Origin: Amblyomma americanum
Taxonomy: Eukaryota; Arthropoda; Arachnida; Ixodida; Ixodidae
Direction of reading: 5' to 3'
Length of the DNA stretch: 64,000 nucleotides
NCBI RefSeq assembly: GCF_052857255.1
Contig: NC_135502.1
Span: 157,950,099 to 158,014,098, forward strand
Each line of letters opens with the position of its first letter. Within the stretch, counting starts at the first letter, position 1. The notes below the pieces were generated by a model. That model did no database searches, was not told the origin of the DNA, and was given only the letters and a program-made list of their open reading frames with translations. The translations under genes and the position numbers were made by a program. Positions 1 through 12,379 of the stretch are shown here, in pieces.

Positions 1-402
1 TCGAGAAACACCATGTTTAGAGAAACTCTCTTTGCGAAACTACGTTGCAGAAACTCCATGATTAAGAAACTGCCTGTTAGAGATTTTCCATGTTAGTGTA
101 GCTCCCTCTTGAAGAAAATTCATGTTGGAGCAAATCCATGTTGGAGAAACTCCAGGTTGGAGAAATTCCCGGTTAGGGAAATTTTTTGTTTGAGAAACTC
201 CATGCTGAAAAATATCCATGCTGGAGAAACTGCAAGTTGGAGAATCTCTCTTTTGGAGAATCTCCCTGCAGGAGAAACTCCTTGTCAATGAAACTCAATA
301 GTGGAGAAATACCCCGTTAGAGGAACTCCCTGTTACATAACTTCTGTGTTGGAAAAACCCATTTTGGAGCAAATCCTCTATATTAGAGAAAATATCTGTT
401 AA
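1..402. repeat. U0, partial HOR unit (3' end), tail type b
   Basis: This is the last 402 bp of a unit whose body lies outside the window. It lacks the 20-bp tail marker, so it is type b. The once-per-unit CCTGCAGG lies at 265-272. It reads CATGCTGAAAAATATCC near 202-218 where most units have CATGCCGAAAAATATCC. Confidence 0.93.
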
Positions 403-3400
403 GGACAGTCAATGTCGAAGAAACTAGCTTTTGAGAAACTCCATTCTGGAGAAACTCCATGTTGGATAACCTAAAATTTGGAGAAACTTCATGTTGGAGA
501 ACTCAATGTTGGATAAATTAAGTTGGAGAAACTCCCTGTTTAGAAACGCAAAGCTTGAGAAAATTCATGTTAGAGGAATAACCTGTTCGAGAAACTACAT
601 TGGAAAAACAGTTCGAAAAACTCCATGTTAGAGAAACTCTCCGTTGAGAAACTGTATGTTGGAGAACTGGCGATTGGCGAAACTCTCTGTTGGAGAAACT
701 CTTGGTTGGAGAAACTCCCTGTTAGAGCGTCTCCCTGTTTGATAAACTTAGTTGAAGAAAATCACTGTTGGATAAAATTAATGTTGGAGAATATCTCTGT
801 TGGAGAAACTCAGTGTTGGACATACTCCCAGTTGGAGGTACTCCATGTTGAAGAATCTCACTGTTGGATAAATTCATGTTGGAGAAACTTCCTGTTGGAG
901 AAACTCCATGTTTAGAGAGAGTCCATCTTGAAGAAGCTCCTTGTTGGAGAAACTGTATTTTGGAGAAACTCCCTGTTGGAGAAACTCCCTGCTGGATGAA
1001 TTTCAAGTTTGAGAAACTCACTGTTGAAGAAATTCTGCTGAAAAACTCCACACTGAATAAACACTATGCTGGCGAAACTCCATGCTGGTGAAGCTCTATG
1101 TTGGAGAATCTCCCTGGTATAGAAATTTTCTGTTAGAGAATCTCCTTATTGGAGAAACACCCTTTTGGACAAACTTCATGTTCGAAAAATTCTACGTTGG
1201 AGAATCTCTCTGCTCGAGAAAGTCCTTATTGGAGAAACTCACTGTTGAACAAACTTCCTGTTAAAGAATATCCTGGTTGGAGAAACTCTATTAAGAAGAA
1301 ACTATATTTTGGAGAACCTCTGTTGGAGAACTTCATGTTGGAGAAACCCTGTTGGAGATACTCCATGTTAGTTAGAGAAACTCCCTGTTGGAGAAACTCC
1401 ATGCTGGATAAACTCCACGTTGGAGGATCTCTGTTTGAGAGGCTCCATGTTGGAGACACTTCATGCTGGAGAGAATCTGTATTGCACAACCCCTCTCTCG
1501 GAGAAACTCCCTTTCGGTGAAACTTTCTGTTGAGAAACTCTTTGTTGGATAAGCTCCCTGTTGAAGCTCCCTGTCGGAGAATCTTCATTGAGAAACTTCC
1601 TGTTGGAGAATGTTTCTATTTGAGAAACTCCACTTTGTAAAAAGTCCCTGTTGGAGAAACACTGTTGCAGAAACTCCCTGCTGGAGAAAATTCCTGTTGG
1701 AGAAACACCCTCTTGGTGCAAAATTATGCTGCAGAAACTCTATGTGGCAGAAGCTCCCTGTTGGAGAATCTCCCTGTTGGAGAAATACCCTGTTGAAGGT
1801 CCCTTTCGCTGAAACTTATTGTTGAAGAAACTCTGGATTGGAGAAACTCTCTGTTGGAGAAACACAATTTTGAAGAAAGTTCATGTTCCAGAAACTCTTC
1901 ATTAGAGAAACCCTCTGTTGGAGAAACTCCCTGTTGGATAAAGTTCATGTTAGAGAAACTCCGGGTTGGAGAAACTCTCTGTTGGAGAAACTTCATTTTG
2001 GAGAAAATTCGTGTTGGAAAAACTCCGTGTGGCAGAAACTCTAGGTTGGAGAAACTCTATGGTTAAAAACTCGGAGTAGGTGAAATTCTCTTTTGGAGAC
2101 ACACCCTCTTCGAGAAAATGTATGTTGGAGAAACTTCCTCTTGGAGAAATTCTATGTTGAAGGAACTCTTCGTTGGAGAAACTTCGTTCAGTAGGAAGTC
2201 GATGTTTGAGATGCTCTCTGTTAGAGAAACTTCATGTTGGAGAACCTCTAAGTTGCAGAAACATCCCATTAGAGAAACTTCCTGTTGGTGAAAAGCCTTG
2301 GAGAAACTCCTGTTCCAGAAACTCTGTATAGAGAAACTCTGTTGGAAAAACTCCATTCTGGATAAACTCAATGCTAGTGAAATTGTATGTTAGAGAATTT
2401 TCCTGTTGGAGAAACACCCTGTTAGACAAAGTCCATATTGGAGAAACTCCCTGTTGGAGGAATTTTATGTTTGATAAACTCCATGTTGAATAAACTCCTT
2501 GTTGGATATACTCCCTTGATGGACACTCCCTGATAGAGAAACACCCTGTTAGAGAATCTTTCTGTTGGAAAAATTCCATGTTGGAGAAAATTCCCGTTGA
2601 GAAACTCTATGTTAGAAAAACTACATGTTGTAAAAATTCCTATGTCGTACAAGCTCCCTGTTGGAGAAACTCCCTGTTCTTTAACTTCCTGTTAGAGAAA
2701 CTTCTTTGAGAAACTCCACGTTGGAGAAACTCCCTTTAGAGAAAATCCATGCTTGAGAAGCTTCCTATTAGAGAAACTCCATGTTGCAGAAGCTCGCTGT
2801 TGGAGAAACTCAATGGTGGAGAAATTCCTGGTTGGCTAAAATCCTTGTTGGTTAAACTCCAGTTGGAGAAACTCCCTGTTTGAGAAAATTTATCCTGTAG
2901 AAACTCCCTGTTGGAGAAATTTCTTGTACGGGACACTTCATGTTTGAGAAAATCTCTGTTGAAGAAACTCTCCATTGGAGAAACTCGTTGTTGGAGAGAC
3001 TCCATGTTTGAGAAACTCTATGGTGGAGAAAGTCTATGTTGCAGAAACTCCCTGTTGAGAAACTCCCTCCTGCAGAAACTTCCAGTTGGAGAAACACCCT
3101 GTTGAAGCTCTTTGTCGGAGAAAATTTATGTTCGAGAAGCTCTCTCTTGGAGAAACTTGCTGTTGGAGGAACTCTCTTTGGACAAACTCCCTGATTAAGA
3201 AGCTCTTGGTTGGAGAAAGCACATTTTGGAGAAATTCTTTCTTGGAGAAACTTCATGTTGGAAAAACTTTATGTTGAAGAAATTTTAAGTCGGATTAACT
3301 TCATTATGGAGAAACTCCTTGTTAGGGACACCATGTTTCAGAAAGTCCATGTTTCAGAAGCTCCCTGCTGGAGAAAAATCTTTTTGGAGAAACTCTCAGC

Positions 3401-3591
3401 TGGACAAACTTCCTGTTGGGCAATCTCCCTTCTTTAGAAACTCTCCTTTGGAGAAACTCCATGTTAATGTATCTCTGTTTGAGAAACTCACTGTAAAAGA
3501 AACTCCCTGATGGAGAACCTCTCTGTTGCAGAAACATCATTTGGAGCAAATCCTTGAAGGAGAAACTCCGTGTTGGAGAAACTCCCTGTTA

Positions 3592-3796
3592 GGGACACTG
3601 TATGTTTTAGAAACTGCCAGTCGAAGAAATTTCCAGTTGAGAAACTCCATGCTGGAAGAACTCCATGTTGGAGAAACTCCCTGTAAGGAACACAATGTTT
3701 TAGAAACTGCCAGTCGGAAAAATTTTCTGTTGAGAAACTCCATGCTCGAGGAACTCCATGTTGGAGACACTCTATGTTCCATAAAATCTATATTGA
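3592..3796. repeat. Local 93-bp tandem doublet inside the HOR unit (U1 example)
   Basis: A segment containing GTTTTAGAAACTGCCAGTCG and about five adjoining monomers occurs twice in direct succession, anchors at 3611 and 3704. Because 93 is not a multiple of 16, the segment includes off-length monomers. Thirteen of sixteen units have the doublet; the anchor positions for the others are given under each unit. Confidence 0.9.
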
Positions 3797-4215
3797 CGGA
3801 CTCTCTGTTGGAGAAATTCTTTATTGGAGGAAGTCTCTGTTGCAGAAACTCTATGTTGGAGGAAATGTCTCTTGGAGAAACTCTGTTAAGGAAAATTCCT
3901 GTTGGATAAACTTCATGTTGGAGAAAATCCCTGGTGCTAAACTCCCTGTTGGAGGAACTCCATGTTGAAGACACTCACTGTTGCATAAATTTCATGTTGC
4001 AGAAACTCCATGTTCGAGAAACTTTATGTTCGGAGAAACGCTGTTTGCGAAACTACGTTGCAAAAACTCGATGATGAAGAAACTGCCTGTTAGAGATTTT
4101 TCATGTTAGAGTAGCTCCCTCTTGAAGAAAATTCATGTTGGAGCAAATCCTTGTTGAAGAAACTCATGTTGGAGAAATTCCCTGTAAGGGAAATTTTTTG
4201 TTTGAGAAACTCTCT

Positions 4216-4235
4216 GAAGTAACTAAGTTTATAAA
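4216..4235. repeat. Tail marker, type a (U1)
   Basis: GAAGTAACTAAGTTTATAAA does not fit the monomer consensus and interrupts the 16-bp rhythm between TTTGAGAAACTCTCT and CTCCATGCCG. It is the clearest non-monomer sequence in the window and defines tail type a. Its origin is unknown. Confidence 0.9.
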
Positions 4236-4440
4236 CTCCATGCCGAAAAATAATCATGCTGGAGAAACTGCATGTTGGAGAATCTCTCTTTTGGAGAAAC
4301 TCCCTGCAGGAGAAACTCCTTGTTAATGAAACTCAATAGTGGAGAAATTCCCCGTTAGAGGAACTCCCTGTTACATAACTTCTGTGTTGGAAAAACCCCT
4401 TTTGGAGCAAATCCTCTATATTAGAGAAAATCTCTGTTAG

Positions 4441-7400
4441 GGACAGTCAATGTCGAAGAAACTTGCTGTTGAGAAACTCTATTTTGGAGAAACTCCATGT
4501 TGGATTACCTAAAAGTTGGAGAAACTTCATTTTGGAGAAATCAGTGAGTGATAAATTATGTTGGAAAAACTTCCTATTTAGAAGCGCAAAGCTTGAGAAA
4601 ATCATTGTTAGAGGAATAACCTGTTCGAGAAACTACATTGGAAAAACAGTTAGAAAATCTCCATGTTAGTGAAACTCTCCGTTGAGAAACTGTATGTTGG
4701 AGAACTCGAGATTGGCGAAACTCTCTGTTGGAGAAAATCTTTGTTGGAGAAACTCCCTGTTAGAGCATCTCCCTGTTTGATAAACTTATGTTGAAGAAAA
4801 TCCCTGTTGGATAAAATTAATGTTGGAGAAAATCTCTGTAGGAGAAACTCAGTGTTGCACATACTCCCTGTTGGAGGTACTCCATGTTAAATAATCTCAC
4901 TGTTGGATAAATTTCATGTTGCAGAAACTTTCTGTTGGAGAAACTCCATGTTTTGAGACAGTCCATCTTGAAGAAGATCCTTGTTGGAGAAGCTGTATTT
5001 TGGAGAAATTCCCTGTTGGAGAAACTTCCTGCTGGATGAATTTCAAGTTTGAGAAACTCACTGTTGAAGAAATTCTGTTGAAAAACTCCACACTGGATAA
5101 ACACTATGCTGGCGAAACTCCATGCTGGAGAAGCTCTATGCTGGAGAATCTCCCTGTTTTAGAAATTTCCTGTTAGAGAATCTCCTTATTGGAGAAACAC
5201 CCTGTTGGACAAACTTCATGTTCAATAAATTCTACGTTGGAGAATCTCTCTATTCGAGAAAGTCCTTATTGGAGAAACTCACTGTTGAACAAACTTCCTG
5301 TTGGAGAATATCCTGGTTGGAGAAACTCTATTAAGAAGAAACTATATTTTGGAAAATCTCTCTGTTGGAAAACCTCATGTTGGAGAAACCCTGTTCTAGA
5401 TACTCCATGTTAGTTAGAGCAACTCCCTGTTGGAGAAACTCCATGCTGGATAAACTCCACGTTGGAGGATCTCTGTTTGAGAGGCTCCATGTTGGAGACA
5501 CTTCATGCTGGAGAGAATCTGTATTGCACAACCCCTGTGTTGGAGAAAATCCCTTTCGGAGAAACTTTCAGTTGAGAAACTCTTTGTTGGATAAGCTCCC
5601 TGTTGAAGCTCCCTATCGGAGAAACTTCATTGAGAAACTTCCTGTTGGAGAATCCTTCTATTTGAGAAACTCCACTTTGGAAAAGTCCCTGTTGGAGAAA
5701 CTCTATGTTGCAGAAACTCCCTGCTGGAGAAAAGTCCTGTTGGAGAAACACCCCCTTGGTGCAAAATTATGCTGGAGAAACTCTATGTTGCAGAAGCTCC
5801 CTGTTGGAGAATCTCCCTGTTGGAGAAATCCCCTGTTGAAGGTCCCTTTCGCCGAAAATTATTGTTGAAACTCTGGTTTGGAGAAACTCTCTGCTGGAGA
5901 AACACCGTTTTGAAGAAAGTTCATGTTCCAGAAACTTTTCATTAGAGAAACCCTCTGTTGGAGAAACTCCCTGTTGGATAAAGTTCATGTTAGAGAAACT
6001 CCGGGTTAAAGAAACTCTCTGTTGGAAAAACTCCATTTTGGAGAAAATTCGTGTTGGAAAAATTCCGTGAGCCAGAAACTCTCGGTTGGAGAAACTCTAA
6101 GGTGAAAAACTCGGAGTAGGTGAAATTCTCTGTTGGAGACACACCCTCTTCGAGAAAATGTATGTTGGAGAAACTTCCTCTTGGAGAAATTCTATGTTGG
6201 AGAAACTCTTCGTTCGAGAAACTTCGTTCAGTAGGAAGTCGATGTTTGAGATGCTCTCTGTTAGAGAAGCTTCATGATGGACAACCTCTATATTGCAGAA
6301 ACATCCTATTAGAGAAACTTCATGTTGGTGAAAAGCCTTGGAGAAACTCCTGTTCCAGAAACACTATGTTGGAAAAACTCCATTATGGAGAAACTCTCTG
6401 TTGGAAAAACTCCATTCTGGATAATCTCCATGCTAGTGAAATTGTATGTTAGAGAATCTTCCTGTTGGAGAAACACCCTTTTGGACAAACTTCATATTGG
6501 AGAAACTCTTGTTAGAGGAATTTTATGTTTGATAAACTCCATGTTGAATAACTCCTTGTTGGATATACTCCCTTGATGGACACTCCCTGTTGGAGAAACA
6601 CCCTGTTAGAGAATCTTTCTATTGGAAAAGTTCCATGTTGGAGAAAATTCCCGTTGAGAAACTCCATGTTAAAAAAACTGCATGTTGTAAAAATTCCTAT
6701 GTTGTACAAGCTCCCTGTTGGAGAAACTCCCTGTTCTTTAACTTCCTGTTAGAGAAACTTCTTAGAGAAACTCCACGTTGGAGAAACTCCCTTTTGAGAA
6801 AATCCATGCTTGAGAAGCTTCCTATTAGAGAAACTCCATGTCGCAGAAGCTCGCTGTTGGAGAAACTCCATGGTGGAGAAATTCCTGGTTGGATAAACAC
6901 CTTCTTGGTTAAACTCCAGTTGGAGAAACTCCCTGTTTGAGAAATTTTATCCTGTAAAAACTCCCTGTTGGAGAAATTTCTTGTACGAGACAATTCATGT
7001 TTGAGAAAATCCCTGTTGAAGAAACTCTCCATTGGAGAAACTCGTTGTTGGAGAGACTCCATGTTTGAGAAACTCTATGGTGGAGAAAGTCTATGTTGCA
7101 GAAACTCCCTGTTGAGAAACTCCCTCCTGGAGAAACTTCCAGTTGGAGAAACACCCTGTTGAAGCTCTTTGTCGGAGAAAATTTATGTTCGAGAAGCTTC
7201 ATTTTGGAGAAACTTGCTTTTGGAGAAACTCTCCTTGGACAAACTCCCTGATTAAGAAGCTCTTGGTTGGAGAAGCCCCATTTTAAAGAAATTCTCTGTT
7301 GGAGAAACTTCATGTTGTAAAAACTCTATGTTGAAGAAACTTTAAGTCGGATAAACTTCATATTGGAGAAAATCCCTGTTAGGGACACCATGTTTCAGAA

Positions 7401-8470
7401 AGTCCATGTTTCAGAAGCTCCCTGCTGGAGAAAATTCCTTTTGAAGAAACTCTCAGTTGGACAAACTCCCTGTTGGGCAATCTCCCTTCTTTAGAAACTC
7501 TCCTTTGGAGAAACTCCATGTTAATGAATTTCTGTTGGAGAAACTCACTGTTAGAGAAACTCCCTGATGGAGAACCTCCCTGTTGCAGAAACATCATTTG
7601 GAGCAAATGCTTGAAGGAGAAACTCCGTGTTGGAGAAACTCCCTGTTAGAGACACTGTATGTTTTAGAAACTGCCAGTCGAAGAAATTTCCTGTTGAGAA
7701 ACTCTATGCTGCAGGAAATCCATGTTGGAGAAACTCCCTGTTAGGGACACTATGTCTTAGAAACTGCCAGTCGAATAAATTTTCTGTTGGGAAACTCCAT
7801 GCTGGAGGAACTACATGTTGGAGAAACTATATGTTGCATAAAATTCATATTGACGGAACTCTCTGTTGGAGAAACTCTATTGGAGGAAGTGTCTGTTGCA
7901 GAAACTCTATGTTGGAGGAAATGTCTCTTGGAGAAACTCTGTTAAAGATAATTCCTGTTGTATGAACTTCATGTTGGAGAAAATCCCTTTTGCGAAACTC
8001 CCTGTTGGAGGAACTCCATGTTGAAGACACTCACTGTTGCATAAATTTCATGTTGCAGAAACTCCATGTTCGAGAAACTCCATGTTCAGAGAAACGCTCT
8101 TTGCGAAACTACGTTGCAGAAACTCCATGATTAAGAAACTGCCTGTTAGAGATTTTTCATGTTAGTGTAGCTCCCACTTGAAGAAAATCCATGTTGGAGC
8201 AAATTCTTGTTGGAGAATCTCGGTGTTGCAGAAATTCCCTGTTAGGGAAATTTTTGTTTGAGAAACTCCATGCCGAAAAATATCCATGCTGGAGGAACTG
8301 CCAGTTGGAGAATCTCTCTTTTGGAGAAACTCCCTGCAGGAGAAACTCCTTGTTAATGAAACTCAATAGTGGAGAAATTCCCCGTTAGAGGAACTCCCTG
8401 TTACATAACTTCTGTGTTGGAAAAACCCCTTTTGGAGCAAATCCTCTATATTAGAGAAAATCTCTGTTAG
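4441..8470. repeat. U2, HOR unit 4,030 bp, S2 / beta / b
   Basis: Head S2, body beta, tail b. CCTGCAGG is at 8333-8340. The 93-bp block is doubled (anchors 7668 and 7761). The whole unit is repeated almost base for base as U5, 11,996 bp downstream, with only scattered substitutions such as AGAAACTATATG here near 7826 against AGAAACTCTATG in U5. Confidence 0.95.
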
Positions 8471-9384
8471 GGACAGTCAATGTCGAAGAAACTTGCTGTT
8501 GAGAAACTCTATTTTGGAGAAACTCCATGTTGGATTACCTAAAAGTTGGAGAAACTTCATTTTGGAGAAATCAATGTTGGATAAATTATGGTGGAGAAAC
8601 TCCCTATTTAGAAACGCAAAGCTTGAGAAAATCATTGTTAGAGGAATAACCTGTTCGAGAAACTACATCGGAAAAACAGTTCGAAAATCTCCATGTTAGA
8701 GAAACTCTCCGTTGAGAAACTGTATGTTGGAGAACTCGAGATTGGCGAAACTCTCTGTTGGAGAAAATCTTTGTTGGAGAAACTCCCTGTTAGAGCATCT
8801 CCCTGTTTGATAAACTTATGTTGAAGAAAATCCCTGTTGGATAAAATTAATGTTGGAGAAAATCTCTGTAGGAGAAACTCAGTGCTGCACATACTCCCTG
8901 TTGGAGGTACTCCATGTTGAATAATCTCACTGTTGGATAAATTTCATGTTGCAGAAACTTTCTGTTGGCGAAACTCCATGTTTTGAGACAGTCCATCTTG
9001 AAGAAGATCCTTGTTGGAGAAGCTGTATTTTGGAGAAATTCCCTGTTGGAGAAACTTCCTGCTGGATGAATTTCAAGTTTAAGAAACTCACTGTTGAAGA
9101 AATTTTGTTGAAAAACTCCACACTGGATAAACACTATGCTGGCGAAACTCCATGCTGGAGAAGCTCTATGCTGGAGAATCTCCCTGTTTTAGAAATTTCC
9201 TGTTAGAGAATCTCCTTATTGGAGAAACACCCTGTTGGACAAACTTCATGTTCAATAAATTCTACGTTGGAGAATCTCTCTGTTCGAGAAAGTCCTTATT
9301 GGAGAAACTCACTGTTGAACAACCTTCCTGTTGGAGAATATCCTGGTTGGAGAAACTCTATTAGGAAGACACTATATTTTGGAG

Positions 9385-9402
9385 AATCTCTGTTGGAGAT
9401 AC
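9385..9402. other. 29-bp deletion in U3 (repeated in U6)
   Basis: CTCTGTTGGAGATACTCC replaces a longer stretch seen in U8 (29321-29368) that includes ACTTCATGTTGGAG and GAAACCCTG. The ends of the lost piece share GTTGGAGA. The same state is at about 21381-21398 in U6. An equivalent loss with a different left flank (GAACCTCTG) occurs at about 57131-57148 and 61133-61150. Confidence 0.85.
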
Positions 9403-9466
9403 TCCATGTTAGTTAGAGAAACTCCCTGTTGGAGAAACTCCATGCTGGATATACTCCACGTTGGAG

Positions 9467-10157
9467 GGATCTCTGTTTGAGAGGCTCCATGTTGGAGACA
9501 CTTCATGCTGGAGAGAATCTGTATTGCACAACCCCTGTGTTGGAGAAAATCCCTTTCGGAGAAACTTTCAGTTGAGAAACTCTTTGTTGGATAAGCTCCC
9601 TGTTGAAGCTCCCTATCGGAGAAACTTCATTGAGAAACTTCCTGTTGGAGAATCCTTCTATTTGAGAAACTCCACTTTGGAAAAGTCCCCTGTTGGAGAA
9701 ACTCTATGTTTGCAGAAACTCCCTGCTGGAGAAAAGTCCTGTTGGAGAAACACCCCCTTGGTGCAAAATTATGCTGGGAGAAACTCTATGTTGCAGAAGG
9801 CTCCCTGTTGGAGAATCTCCCTGTTGGAGAAATACCCTGTTGAAGGTCCCTTTCGCCGAAAATTATTGTTGAAGAAACTCTGGTTTGGAGAAACTCTCTG
9901 CTGGACAAACACCATTTTGAAGAAAGTTCATGTTCCAGAAACTTTTCATTAGAGAAACCCTCTGTTGGAGAAACTCCCTGTTGGATAAAGTTCATGTTAC
10001 GAGAAACTCCGGGTTAAAGAAACTCTCTGTTGGAAAAACTCTATTTTGGAGAAAATTCGTGTTGGAAAAACTTCGTGTGCCAGAAACTCTCGGTTGGAGA
10101 AACTCTATGGTGAAAAACTCGGAGTAGGTGAAATTCTCTGTTGGAGACACACCCTGA
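9467..10157. other. Cluster of small indels private to copy A of the 12-kb block
   Basis: Relative to 21463-22153, this stretch has six 1-bp insertions: extra G near 9467, C near 9690, T near 9711, G near 9777, G near 9800, and C near 9999. It also has one 6-bp deletion near 10157 (ACACCCTGAAAATG for ACACCCTCTTCGAGAAAATG). The net change is zero. Five of the six insertions lengthen a run of the same base. The rest of the block shows almost only substitutions. Confidence 0.88.
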
Positions 10158-11619
10158 AAATGTATGTTGCAGAAAATTCCTCTTGGAGATATTCTATGTT
10201 GGAGAAACTCTTCGTTGGAGAAACTTCGTTCAGTAGGAAGTCGGTGTTTGAGATGCTCTCTGTTAGAGAAACTTCATGTTGGAGAACCTCTATATTGCAG
10301 AAACTTTCTATTAGAGAAACTTCCTGTTGGTGAAAAGCCTTGGAGAAACTCCTGTTCCAGAAACTCTATGTTGTAGAAACTCCATTATGGATAAACTCTC
10401 TGTTGGAAAAACTCCATTCTGGATAAACTCCATGCTAGTGAAATTGTATGTTAGAGAATCTTCCTGTTAAAGAAACACCCTGTTGGACAAACTCCATATT
10501 GGAGAGACTCCCTGTTGGAGAAATTTTATGTTTGATAAACTCCATGTTGAATAAACTCTTTGTTGGATATACTCCCTTGATGGACACTCCCTGTTGGACA
10601 AACATCCTGTTAGAGAATCTTTCTATTGGAAAAATTCCATGTTGGAGAAAATTCCCGTTGAGAAACTCCATGTTAGAAAAACTGCATGATGTAAAAATTC
10701 CTATGTTGTACAAGCTCCCTGTTGGAGAAACTCCCTGTTCTTTAACTTCCTGTTAGAGAAACTTCTTAGAGAAACTCCACCTTGGAGAAACTCCCTTTTG
10801 AGAAAATCCATGCTTGAGAAGCTTCCTATTCGAGAAACTCCATGTTGCAGAAACTCACTGTTGGAGAAACTCAGTGGTGGAGAAATTCCTGGTTGGATAA
10901 ACTCCTTGTTGGTTAAACTCGAGTTGGAGAAACTCCCTGTTTGAGAAAATTTATCCTGTAAAAACTCCCTGTTGGAGAAATTTCTTGTACGAGACACTTC
11001 ATGTTTGAGAAAATCCCTGTTGAAGAAACTCTCCATTGGAGAAACTCGTTGTTGGAGAGACTCCATGTTTGAGAAACTCTATGGTGGAGAAAGTCTATGT
11101 TGCAGAAACTCCCTGTTAAGAAACTCCCTACTGGAGAAACTTCCAGTTGGAGAAACACCCTGTTGAAGCTCTTTGTCGGAGAAAATTTATGTTCGAGAAG
11201 CTTCATTTTGGAGAAACTTGCTTTTGGAGAAACTCTCCTTGGACAAACTCCCTGATTAAGAAGCTCTTGGTTGGAGAAGCCCCATTTTGGAGAAAATCTC
11301 TGTTTGAGAAACTTCAAGTCGGAAAAACTCTATGTTGAAGAAACTTTAAGTCGGATAAACTTCATATTGGAGAAACTCCCTGTTAGGTACACCATGTTTC
11401 AGAAAGTCCATGTTTCAGAAGCTCACTGCTGGAGAAAATTCCTTTTGGAGAAACTCTCAGTTGGACAAACTCCCTGTTGGGCAATCTCCCTTCTTTAGAA
11501 ACTCTCCGTTGGAGAAACTCCATGTTAATGAATTTCTGTTGGAGAAACTCACTGTTAGAGAAACTCCCTGATGTAGAGCCTCTCTGTTGCAGAAACATCA
11601 TTTGGAGCAAATGCTTGAA

Positions 11620-11720
11620 GGAGAAACTCCATGTTGGAGAAACTCCCTGTTAGGGACACTATGTTTTAGAAACTGCCAGTCGAATAAATTTTCTGTTGAG
11701 AAACTCCATGCTGGAGGAAC
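11620..11720. repeat. 93-bp block contracted to a single copy (U3)
   Basis: Only one GTTTTAGAAACTGCCAGTCG is present (AAACTGCCAG at 11670). The flanking CTCCATGTTGGAGAAACTCC joins directly to the sequence that follows the second block in U2. The same state at 23666 (U6) is inherited through the 12-kb duplication. Confidence 0.9.
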
Positions 11721-12379
11721 TCTATGTTGGGGAAACTCTATGTTGCATAAAATCCACATTGACGGAACTCTCTGTTGGAGAAACTCTATTAGAGGAAGTC
11801 TCTGTTGCAGAAACTCGATGTTGGAGGAAATGTCTCTTGGAGAAACTCTGTTAAAGAAAATTCCTGTTGGATGAACTTCATGTTGGAGAAAATCCCGTTG
11901 CGAAACTCCCTGTTGGAGGAACTCCATGTTGAAGACACTCACTGTCGCATAAATTTCATGTTGCAGAAACTCCATGTTCGAGAAACACCATTTTCAGAGA
12001 AACTCTCTTTGCGAAATTACGTTGCAGAAACTCCATAATTAAGAAACTGCCTGTTAGAGATTTTCCATGTTAGTGTAGCTCCCTCTTGAAGAATATCCAT
12101 GTTGGAGCAAATACTTGTTGGAGAAACTCCAGGTTGGAGAAATTCCCTGTTAGGAGAATTTTTTGTTTGAGAAACTCCATGCCGAAAAATATCCATGCTG
12201 GAGGAACTGCCAGTTGGAGAATCTCTCTTTTGGAGAATCTCCCTGCAGGAGAAACTCCTTGTCAATGAAACTCAATAGTGGAAAAATTCCCCGTTAGAGG
12301 AACTTCCTGTTACATAACTTCTGTGTTGGAAAAACCCCTTTTGGAGCAAATCCTCTATACTAGAGAAAATCTCTGTTAG

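Larger units (their letters stand above)
403..4440. repeat. U1, HOR unit 4,038 bp, S1 / alpha / a
   Basis: The head is S1 (about 420-433), the body alpha and the tail a, with the marker at 4216-4235. CCTGCAGG is at 4303-4310. The 93-bp block is present twice (anchors AAACTGCCAG at 3611 and 3704). Up to about 3320 the unit most resembles U11 and U13. From 3321 onward it is the first copy of the 11,996-bp tandem block. The part around 1310-1365 keeps the 29-bp segment that U3, U6, U15 and U16 have lost. Confidence 0.95.
8471..12379. repeat. U3, HOR unit 3,909 bp, S2 / beta / b
   Basis: Shorter than U2 by 121 bp, almost wholly explained by two losses: one copy of the 93-bp block (single anchor at 11670) and a 29-bp deletion near 9391-9399. 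CCTGCAGG is at 12242-12249. The unit matches U6 at an offset of 11,996, but between about 9467 and 10157 it carries six 1-bp insertions and one 6-bp deletion that U6 lacks. Confidence 0.95.

Noticed and set aside
3321..3330. Telomere-like TTAGGG, e.g. in CTGTTAGGGACAC and CTGTTAGGGAAATT
   Set aside because: The hexamer occurs singly as a variant of TTGGAG and is never in tandem.
6030..6070. Possible CENP-B box around ATTCGTGTTGG
   Set aside because: TTCG is present but the required A and CGGG at fixed spacing are absent. I also checked CCCG-containing variants for the reverse orientation and found no match.
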